Below are positions 55,541 through 64,000 of a stretch of DNA of 64,000 bases, piece by piece. The position numbers and the translations under genes were made by a program. Origin of the DNA: Copromyces sp. CBS 386.78 (Eukaryota; Ascomycota; Sordariomycetes; Sordariales; Sordariaceae); the NCBI GenBank assembly GCA_030685235.1, contig MU839161.1, forward strand, positions 62,001 through 126,000. Direction: 5' to 3'. Within the stretch, counting starts at the first letter, position 1. Each line of letters begins with the position of its first letter. The notes under the pieces were generated by a model. It was not told the origin of the DNA and searched no databases. It saw only the letters and a program-made list of their open reading frames with translations.

Positions 55541-58289
55541 AATATATAATAATTTTAGGCTAATTATTATTAGCGAAGGAAATACAATACGTAAAACCCC
55601 TAGCGCCTCTAAATTTATTAATTAACAAAAATAATAATGAAGTACCAGTCCTAATTTATATACGTAATAAGAATTTAAAACGGTCGGCTATTAACGATTA
55701 AAATCCTAAAAAGAAGAAGCGTAAAAATAATAACAAAGCGATTATAAAAAGTTTAAAGAATTTAACTAACGTATTAATAAAAGAAGATAATAACCGCATT
55801 AAGAAGGTTATTATCGAAGAAAAGAAGGCGACTATAAATAAATAGCTAAATAAAGCGTTTAATATCTTTAAACGCAATTAGGAGGAGAAAGTTAATAATA
55901 ATATTATTAAATTCGTATTTATTAAATAGGAAGCTTTTAAAGTAAAAGTAAATATCTTCGTAAGAATATCCTATAAAAAGTGGAAAGTCTACTTCGAAAA
56001 AGTTAAAAAGAAGGTCGTTAACGAAAGTAGAAATAGAGAGGGTAGAAATAAGGAGAGAAATAAGGAGAAGTATAGAATAGGAATTGAACCTTCGTTAAAT
56101 TTACCTATTGACTTTAATTTGCAATAATATTAATTATAGGGTATATAACGCTATTAGTAGTATAATTTATATAAAATAAACGGGGGATCTATAGGCGGAA
56201 AATAGGTCAACCCTAGATTTTTATATTTTATTTTTCAAATATACTTTTATTACAATAATATATAACTATAAAAAAAAATTATATATATATAAAAATTATA
56301 CTATTTTAATCGCTAAATTAAACTGAATCGATGCATATAATTTTTATTAAATTTAATATACTTTTATAATAAATATAAGTATTAGAATTAATATTGAAAT
56401 TATAATTAATAAGGATAGCGGGACGCCAAAATAGCGCTAATATAATTTAATATATTAAATATATTTCTAAATATTTTAATAGAGGGCATTGAACTTTTAG
56501 CACTTATATTCGATATTATATACTTTATACTAAAGGGTAAAAATTTTATAGTTCGATAAATATAATTTTATTATTTTACTAAATCTATTCAATTTTAAAT
56601 ATTAATACTTAAATTATATCGTTTACTAAATAATTCTAAATTTACTAAATACCCCTCCCTTCTCCTCTCTTCCTCCCTCAATTTAATTCAAACCTTTTCA
56701 ATTAAATTTAACCCTCTATAATTTTCCCCTCTTTTTAAATTCGCTATAATAACTCCTCTACATCTTTTTAATAATATAATTACAATACTAAACTATATAA
56801 CTAAACGCGCCACCGTTAAACTTAATTTCAGTAAAATTATTACTAATTGCACTTTCTTTAAACTATATGCTAATATTCCCTATTACTAGACTCCTCTCGC
56901 GAACAATTATATTATCGAATATAAATACCTCTATCTTATTAACGACCGTTCTAAATATATTAAAGAAATCGTTATATTGAAGTAACTAATTTAATACCCC
57001 CGCCGTTACTAAGATAACCTTATTCTATATTTCGATATTGAAACTAGGAATTATATAATAGATTCTAAAAGTCCCTTTTAATTAGCTAATAGTTTTTTTA
57101 ACGATAATACGCTTCTAATTATAACGAAGATTATATAGCTTTTTTAAATTAGCGGGTCTAAGGCTTGCCCTCTTAATTTCCTTTAAGTAATACCGAATAC
57201 CTCAATATAGTATAAATAATCGATTATTATACCTATACCTAATATCGGCTAAATAAAACTACTTAGATAGGATTTTAAATTTTTAATTAAAAGTACTATT
57301 TAAGACCTTTATATCGTTAATTAAACCTTCCCAACTAAGTATTACAAAAATTAATATATTTTTAAAAGTATAGGCAATTAGTATATTAATTAATAAACCT
57401 CCCTTTTTATTACGCTATAACTTCTAATTATTTATACCGATCTTAATTAGGAAGTATAAATTATTGAGAACTCCTAATACCCTTTTAAAAGTATTATATA
57501 CCTTCGGATCTACCGTAATAGTAAGAGAGGTTATAAGTTTAAAAAAACGAATTTTATAAATAGCTAGAATAAGGCATATATTTAAAACCTTATAAAACGC
57601 CCTATTTAGTATAAGTAAATAAAGTATTTTATTATATTTTATTCTATTTCTAATTAACTTATATATAATATTAATATTATAACCTATTAAGAAACTGGCG
57701 AATTTAAAAGTTATACCCTAATTAATTATAAATATAAATATATTTCGTATACTAAATAACGAAGTATAGCTTATTAATTATTATACTAAGGTATAGAAGG
57801 TCTAGGGCCCCATCTAGATTAAATCTTTAAACCGATTATAGTACCTATATAGGAAGTCTTTAATTATATATATCCTTCGCAATCTATATAGATTTATAGG
57901 GATAAGAGGGTTCTATAATATTAAAGCTATCGTTATAATAATAATAACGGTTTGCAATATTCTTCTACGTATTTTACGACGTTTATAGCGTAGTACGAGT
58001 GCTATAGTAGTCTAGATTAAAAGTATTGCGATAGTATTAGTATAAAGTGTAATTAAGAAAAAGGTCGTTATATAGTTTCGAAAACGATAAAAATTATTTT
58101 AGAAGAGAAATTTTAACAGCTCTAAAGTATTAAAATGTTATTTCTAAATTTTATAAAGAATACAATTATTTAATTGGTTAAATAGCCAATATAGAGACTA
58201 GGAATTTCAAAAACCAGATTTGCTGGGATTTCCAGGCAAAATCAGTTCCAGGGCATTCGAACAGGCTTCTGAAATCTGGTTTCTAAACC

Positions 58290-58326
58290 TTTCAGAAGGC
58301 CATTTCCGCGTACGCCGAACACACCC
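58290..58326 (-). repeat. right terminal inverted repeat, 37 bp
   Basis: Reverse complement of 54538-54574 except at one base (T against C, 29th from the outside). Confidence 0.93.
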
Positions 58327-58329
58327 TTA

Positions 58330-59055
58330 ATTGGTGGGCATATTGGGAATCCAATCGGCTTGTTGAGCACTCGCAGAGAGGAAGCGAGTGATGCTGCGTG
58401 ATGCTGTTGGACGCTCGGGCCACCCCACGCCAAACACATTCCTCAAGAGGTCGTCACTGCCGTCACTCGCCGTGGCCGCCTTCTCCGCCCATGCTAGCCC
58501 AAATCCCAGGGTGGCCCGTGTCCCATGATCCCGCGACACGCTAAACCTCACTCAGCGGACGACGTCGCGCTATCCTCTGCACTGCTGCACCGAAGGTCTG
58601 ACCCCGGTCTCGTTTCCCCCATCAACCCATCATTTGTCCCATCCTGCCACTCCCCGGTGATTCCCCAGAGTCCAATCTGCCAGATTGCGCGCGACCGACC
58701 GCACTTTTCCCACCCCGAGCGGTCTTGGTCGTCATCATCCCTCACACCTTCAATCCCATCCTCTGCCGTGCTCTCCACGAACTCCAGTGCACGGGAGCAT
58801 CCATTGAAGCAGTATTCTAGCCAGAGAATTCTTTTTGGCTCAAAATCTCTTTGCCTAGCAATTTTATTTGTGTTTGGCTCTTCGGGTTGCCTTGTCCCAC
58901 CGACCATCCCAACCAAAAAGGACACTCGGCGACCTGCGCGCAAAACCTTTTGCCATTCACGACACCAACAGGAGACCACCCATTGTGGCCATCGCCCCGC
59001 CCCCAAATCCATCGCAATACCTGTATAGCTGCCCAGCCAGTCTTCCCGCGGCATT
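58330..59055. other. upstream region of the bqt4-like gene
   Basis: A 167-codon plus-strand frame (58525-59028) and overlapping minus frames show no domain. I read the stretch as promoter and leader of the gene at 59056, cut on the left by the transposon. Confidence 0.45.
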
Positions 59056-60628
59056 ATGGCGCAAGTAGCTAGGCATCTACCTGCCCGTCGCAACCCTCTG
59101 ATGCTCGAGGATGTGCCAACCCGTAAGCCGCCGTTGACAAGTACGTGAACGAGAACCACAAACTGACTTTGCGCAACTACAGACGCAGATCTTGCAAGCC
59201 GTCGCCGCTTGGGGCAGACCCAACTGACCCCTCGCATGGTCACCGCTGTTCCGGGCGCTGAGGTTGATCCGTCGTCTCTCCTGGCGTTCGACTACGCCCA
59301 TCTCAGGGCCCCTTTGCCCAAGGGTATTGTCTCGGGCATCTTCAAGTCTTCTCCTCCCAGCTACTTCCTCATGCGCCGCAGCCAGGATGGTTACATCTCG
59401 GCTACTGGCATGTTCAAGGCCACTTTCCCATATGCGTCGACGGACGAGGAGGAAGCGGAGCGCAAATACATCAAGTCCCTTCCCACCACGAGCCACGAGG
59501 AGACCGCCGGCAATGTCTGGATTCCCCCTGAGCAGGCTTTGATCCTGGCCGAGGAATACCAAATCACCCCCTGGATCCGAGCCCTTCTCGATCCCTCAGA
59601 TATCGCCGTCACAACCACCGACAGCAGCGCGCCTAAGCAGATTGCTCCTCCTCCCAAATTCTTCGGGGCCCAGCCTCCTCTTGTTGCTCCTACACCGCCT
59701 ACGACTCGCAGCACTCGCAGCCGTCCTAGTAGTCGCCGATCTTCCAGCCCCGCCAAGTCTACAACCAGCAGCAAACGCGGCACCACCCCTCGCAACACCA
59801 AGCGCAAGGTGACCACTGAAGCTTCTGCCACCATGGTTGCCGCAACTGCCACCGCCACCGCTGTCCCTGTCTCAGAGACACCCACCACCAGCTTCGACGA
59901 CTCCCAGGCCCCCACGCTTATTAATGGCGAGATTCCTACCTCTACCCCGATCAACACAGTTCCAGTTACCAAGATCCAAACTACCGAATCTGAGCTGAAG
60001 GTGGAGTCGATCGAGAGGGAGCCTGCCGTTGTGCTGGAGCCTATCGAGGAGGAGCCCAAGATCAAGGTACGCATTGATGAGGATGTCAAGCTGGATAAGG
60101 ATGGCGAGGAGGTCAAGCATACCAAGGTTGAGCTTGAGGTGCCCTTAATGGCCGGTGAGCCCCCATCCAAGGAGGAGGCAAGGAAGATGATCGAGGAGGC
60201 CAAGGCTATGGTTGAAGCTGCCGTGAAGGCCGATGCAGAGGCCGCGGCTGCTCTTATTGAGGGGTCCAAGGCCAATGCTGAGAAAGAAAAGGCTGAAGGC
60301 GAGGCTAAGGCTGAGGCTGAGGCGGAGGCTACGAAGGAAGAGAAGGCCGATAGCAAGGGCAAGCGCAAGGCGGAGGAGATCAGCGTTGATGAAGATGAGA
60401 AGGCTGAGGCCGAACAACCGCGGCAAGCCAAGAAGGTGAAGACCGAGGCAGAGTTGCGCAAGGATAGAATCCGGAAGCGCGCCTACCTCGGCCTCACCGC
60501 CACGTTTGCCGTAGGAGCTCTTGGGTACGTGATGCTTTTTCCCAAGTGACATATTGACCGTCTGCTAACTCCTTCTACTCAGTGCCCTTCTTCCCATAAT
60601 CACACCGTATGTGGCCAACGTACTATAA
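59056..60628 (+). CDS. bqt4: Bqt4-like KilA-N/APSES-fold protein with C-terminal membrane anchor
   Basis: Three exons: 59056-59122, 59183-60524 and 60583-60628, 484 residues. Intron 1 is GTAAGC...ACTACAG. Intron 2 is GTACGT, CTAAC, CTACTCAG. Residues about 75-160 form a KilA-N/APSES-like domain (PPSYFLMRRSQDGYISATGM, FKATFPYAS, AGNVWIPPEQALILAEEY). The middle is disordered: an Arg/Ser/Thr patch, then a long Glu/Lys/Ala-rich helix. Basic residues (KKVKTEAELRKDRIRKR) precede a hydrophobic C-terminus (AYLGLTATFAVGALG + ALLPIITPYVANVL), a tail anchor. This matches fission-yeast Bqt4, an inner-nuclear-membrane protein that tethers telomeres to the envelope, and its filamentous-fungal relatives. 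It is not a classical APSES transcription factor. Retention of intron 2 would give the shorter end GYVMLFPK. The ATG is chosen because it precedes the conserved N-terminus and splices in frame. Confidence 0.85.
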
Positions 60629-62066
60629 ACCCATTTGGGACGTAAACACCAAATCTCTTTGTTTTGTTTAGGCCGATTTGGCACATGACGCGATATTGAA
60701 GGAGATAAGGGGCGCAGGCCGAGTTCGTCCAAGGAGTCTTCTGTGTACTAGGGATAATGGTCGTTTTGCTCTTGTATCTGGTTAACCACGGGTCAACTCG
60801 AACTTCGTGGGTAGCTTCGGTGTGCAGCATGGTTGGGCACCAGGACTCGGACGGAAATAGGATTTTCTTGAATTCAAGGTTGGTTTCATTTTCGGTTTGT
60901 TTTTATGTTGCACATACCCCCCACTTTGGCGTCTGACGCCTGTCAATCAACGATTAAGAGTCCATGCTCCATGGCATCAAGGGTCATGGCTTTGAATGGA
61001 GGTGGACCGGTCATTGGATGGAATCTGGTTCTCCATGTAGGAACAACATAGGTATATACAATCTTTGAACACAATGGCAGGCGGCTTGCTGTTGATACTT
61101 TCGCTGAGGTGGAAAAGATGAAAAGTTAAACAGCGGAGAAAGACTTCAAGTTCATGCTGGGCCGGGAAGCTCCTTTTGTAGAATCTATGGATTGGGTCTT
61201 GTATGGAACAAAGCAGATCTTTCGGCAAGGGATTTCCGATGACTGTCTTCGGAGTCACTTATTCTTTGTCATTTAAGCCTATGAGGTGGGAGTCTCCGGG
61301 TGCAACGCAATGGTCACACTGTCATTTTCCCATCGTTCGGCATCAGCCATTGACAACATGCCAAAGTCATAAGCTCGACTTGGACGGCAATGGTGGTGAG
61401 GTACCATAGGTACTTGGCGTCTGGTATTTGACCGTTATCTCCTTATCGCCATTTTCCAGTGGGGTGCGTAGCTGATATTTACTTACAGAAGCTCTTATCG
61501 TTGTAAGCGAACAGTCTCCAATTGGGCTCCAATTTTGCAAGCGCACGAGTTATTTCCGCTCAATTGCATCGCATATCTTTTCCTCTTTTCCTCCTCTTCT
61601 CTCCAATATCTTTTTTTCTCCTTTCCCACCAAGCCCCAACACCACAATCATCATCACCATGGTGTTTTGCGGGCTTCGTTCTGGCAGCCCTTAATTGGGA
61701 ACTTGCCAAAGGGGAACACGACCTCGGCGCTCATGCAGCGTCGGCCGTTACCCCTCGACCCCTCTTCTTTCACTTTCTTTTCCGAGTTAGCTTCCATTGG
61801 GCTTCGTCTGGCGATCCCATGACCTGCTTCTCTAGGCCTTGGGTAAAGGCGGCAATGGCCGGCTTTACCTCCGGGTAACGACAACCACCTTCCTGTCGTC
61901 CGCCTGCACCACCTGCGCGCCTGGCTGGTTCCAGTCGACATGCCTACCTACGCCGCCGAACAAGACTACGGCTGCTTAGTCAATCCTTCAACCGTCGTGC
62001 TTCTTCACAAACCGGTCTTCATCCAACCGCATTGTCGACACGCGATACGCTTCTTTACAGATCACA
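60629..62066. other. intergenic region
   Basis: It holds the 3' side of the bqt4-like gene and the leader of the dehydrogenase gene. Short frames (61522-61878 and others) lack domains. A CT-rich run at 61575-61640 and a TTCTTTACAG acceptor-like site at 62051-62060 suggest the dehydrogenase transcript may have a 5'-UTR intron. Confidence 0.4.
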
Positions 62067-63373
62067 ATGAGGACAAAAACAAGATTGTGCAAGCAGTTGC
62101 TGGCTCAGCGCCGGACTTTCTCGTCCACTGCGCGCCGGTTGGATAACTATGCCTTCATTGGCTTAGGCCAAATGGTACGTCTCCTGCAACTGTTGCTCCT
62201 ACTCGGGGTAGGTTGCTAACTGTCAGACCATAGGGCTACCAAATGGCTAGAAACCTACAATCCAAGCTTCCACCAAGCGATATTGTTCGCCTTTATGACA
62301 TCAACCGAGGTGCAGCTGAAAAGCTTGCCCAGGAGATGTCGGCACAGCAAGCCGGAGGAGCTTCCGTTCGGGTGGCGGAGAGTGCAGCCGATGCGTCGAG
62401 AGAAGCGGTACGTGACACTCACCCTTTACCTTCACACCCCTTTTCCCAAGAGCTTTTATGATGAGTTTGTTCCAAATTCATGAGTTTTTCGAAGTTGGGC
62501 CCAGCGTTTTGCTGCGGCTTTGAAGTGATTACTGTTATACAACATAAGCCAATCCTCTGAAAAGCTATCACACCATCCTTGTTACTGTCATTATTCAATG
62601 TCCCTGGCGACCCAAGACTGACTGGAATCTTGATATAGGACACGGTTGTAACATGCCTACCCGAACCTCAGCACGTCAAGGCAACATATGAGTCGATCCT
62701 AAAGTCGGAGCTATCTGCCCGCCCAGGCCCTCGTCTGTTCATTGACTGCTCGACCATCGACCCTACGTCCTCTCGTGAGGTTGCTGCCGCGGTAGATAAG
62801 GCCCTCCCTAACGGACAGGGTCACTTCGTCGATGCCCCAATGTCGGGTGGTGTCGTCGGAGCTACCGCCGGCACGTTGACGTTCATGCTGGGTGCCCCCG
62901 AGTCCCTTGTTTCCAGGTCTGAGATCGTCCTGCAGCGCATGGGCAAGCGGGTGTTGCACTGCGGTCCTCAGGGAGCAGGTTTGGCGGCGAAGCTTGCCAA
63001 CAACTACCTGCTAGCAATTGAGAATATTGCCACCGCGGAGGCCATGAATCTGGGTGCCCAATGGGGCCTTGATCCAAAGGTGCTCGCCAGCGTGATCAAT
63101 GTCAGCACTGGAAAGTGCTGGCCCAGTGAAGTCAACAATCCTGTGCCGGGCGTCGTAGAGACTGCCCCAGCCAGCCGCGACTACTCAGGTGGTTTCGGAA
63201 TAGGACTGATGCGCAAGGACTTGAGGCTGGCCATCCTGGCAGCCAAGGAGGCTGATGCTAAGCTTGTACTGGCGGACAAGGCTTCGGAGGTGTACGAGGC
63301 TGCCGAGTCAGAAGAGCGATGCAAGGGCAGAGACTTCTCGGTTGTCTATCGGTGGCTGGGTGGAAAGGAGTAG
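62067..63373 (+). CDS. 3-hydroxyisobutyrate dehydrogenase, mitochondrial
   Basis: Three exons: 62067-62174, 62234-62407 and 62639-63373, 338 residues. It oxidises 3-hydroxyisobutyrate to methylmalonate semialdehyde with NAD+ in valine breakdown. The first ~25 residues are basic and Ser/Arg-rich (MRTKTRLCKQLLAQRRTFSS), a mitochondrial presequence. The NAD-binding motif is split by intron 1: FIGLGQM + GYQMARNL (residues 30-42). Further family signatures: FIDCSTIDP, FVDAPMSGGVVGATAGTLTF (substrate loop), CGPQGAGLAAKLANNYLL with the catalytic Lys, and GFGIGLMRKDLRLA. Introns: GTACGT...CATAG (59 nt) and GTACGT...ATATAG (231 nt); all are phase 0. Length is normal for the family. Beta-hydroxyacid dehydrogenases of this fold include other substrates, but the presequence and motifs favour this one. 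Confidence 0.93.
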
Positions 63374-63925
63374 ATACTGGCATGAAATATCAGGCTGTCT
63401 GCTTCAACTTTAATCGTTCATTGGTGCACTTTGTGACTTACCTCTTATGTTTTTTTATATCTGCCCCCATATTGTACTAACTATCCGGATGAGTTCTCTA
63501 GGCTACAATCTTTGGCCGTTGTTGACCTTTTATGTATCTCCCTTGATGTCTCCTATCTTAATGCTTACCCCCCTATACCACAAATACTCATTTATTCCAA
63601 CATGTCTTAAACAGTGTGTCTCACAAGTCTGTCGTTCATGTACAGAATTCACGAAACCCGACAACTACTTCCGCAAGGTAAGGCCTTCTGCTCTGCCAAC
63701 TCATAATAGGGACTCGTAATACGCGCTCACGTTTCTGTTCTCATAGATTCCATTATAAAGTTGACTACGTGATCCTGTCAAACACGGACATCCCATTTTG
63801 TGAAGTCCGATATGTTCAGAACAAAGACTCAGAGTCACACTCACCAAAAAGGAGCCACAAATCATTCCCATCAAGACGTTTTCCAACCGTCAAGACATCA
63901 TTATTTATCCAAGAACTCTTACGCT
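63374..63925. other. tail-to-tail intergenic region
   Basis: No supported gene. It holds 3' ends of the dehydrogenase gene and of the minus-strand gene entering at the right edge. Small frames (63447-63719, 63701-63886) have no domain. Confidence 0.4.
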
Positions 63926-64000
63926 CTACAACTTAGAGCCCACCTTCAACTCACTTTTGATCTCATCCACCAGCTCCTGCACCCTAAACGCACACCCCCA
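63926..64000 (-). CDS. C-terminus of a protein with a peroxisomal SKL signal, cut by window edge
   Basis: The minus strand ends with 24 codons reading WGCAFRVQELVDEIKSELKV followed by GSKL and TAG (63926-63928). SKL at the very end is the canonical type-1 peroxisomal targeting signal. The helix-like VQELVDEIKSEL fits the end of a folded enzyme. Too little is visible to name it. Confidence 0.6.
   Translation of the reverse strand, partial: WGCAFRVQELVDEIKSELKVGSKL

Larger units (their letters stand above)
54538..58326. mobile_element. RIP-mutated PIF/Harbinger DNA transposon, 3,789 bp
   Basis: The element is flanked by TTA duplicates (54535-54537 and 58327-58329) and bounded by 37-bp terminal inverted repeats with one mismatch, beginning GGGTGTGTTCGG. 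A 3-bp TTA duplication and GGG-T-TGTT ends are the hallmarks of PIF/Harbinger. The interior is strongly AT-rich. The plus strand near 55090-55450 shows a Myb/SANT-like DNA-binding domain, the usual second gene of this superfamily. A DDE transposase should lie in the rest (perhaps 56.7-58.1 kb), but RIP is too heavy for me to confirm it. Flanking DNA is unmutated, so RIP stopped at the element edges. Confidence 0.88.

Noticed and set aside
59391..60461. 356-codon minus-strand frame opposite the bqt4-like gene
   Set aside because: Ser/Ala/Val-rich antisense of Glu/Lys/Ala codons. The plus strand has the KilA-N domain and splice sites.

Overview
The window looks like nuclear DNA of a filamentous ascomycete, most likely a Sordariomycete. 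Genes carry short introns with GTRNGT donors, CTAAC-type branch sites and CAG/TAG acceptors. Blocks of ordinary base composition alternate with very AT-rich blocks in which coding remnants are ruined almost only by C-to-T and G-to-A changes, the signature of repeat-induced point mutation (RIP). Conserved single-copy genes (ppg1, rdi1, a bqt4-like gene, 3-hydroxyisobutyrate dehydrogenase) support this. I cannot name the genus.

Left third (1-32,300): accessory DNA and an NLR graveyard. It holds C-terminal remnants of TPR-type genes (427-957, 2971-3396, 22284-22619), a broken Ty1/copia reverse transcriptase, and a NACHT-WD40 gene (5277-9699) broken by two nonsense codons and by a 219-bp solo LTR with a clean target-site duplication. 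It also holds one ordinary gene (11539-12353), a complete RIP-mutated LTR retrotransposon (13760-21219), a second solo LTR (21402-21611), and a hydrolase-like/NACHT/HEAT-type NLR (23148-27600) whose fourteen 99-bp repeats have been hit by RIP. A DUF6601-type membrane protein and a family-2 glycosyltransferase follow, both killed by RIP-type stops without visible indels. Remnants of one dispersed family occur near 10.2-10.9, 27.6-27.9 and 32.1-32.3 kb.

Middle (32,300-39,061): about 6.8 kb with no convincing gene. It contains simple repeats, a G-run beside a 10-N assembly gap, and a tRNA D-arm look-alike.

Right part (39,062-64,000): core genome. In order: a disordered fungal protein (+), a CCHC zinc-knuckle/RS-rich protein (-), PPG1 phosphatase (+) tail to tail with Rho GDI (-), a 3.8-kb RIP-mutated PIF/Harbinger DNA transposon with intact 37-bp inverted repeats and TTA target duplication, a Bqt4-like nuclear-membrane KilA-N protein (+), mitochondrial 3-hydroxyisobutyrate dehydrogenase (+), and the last codons of a minus-strand gene ending in the peroxisomal signal SKL.

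The core genes are independent housekeeping functions. The accessory half tells one story: diversified NLR receptors, mobile elements entering them, and RIP erasing repeated DNA. Exon boundaries were worked out by hand from splice signals, and total CDS lengths divide by three for every multi-exon gene given. Family assignments are from recognition of motifs; no database search was possible.
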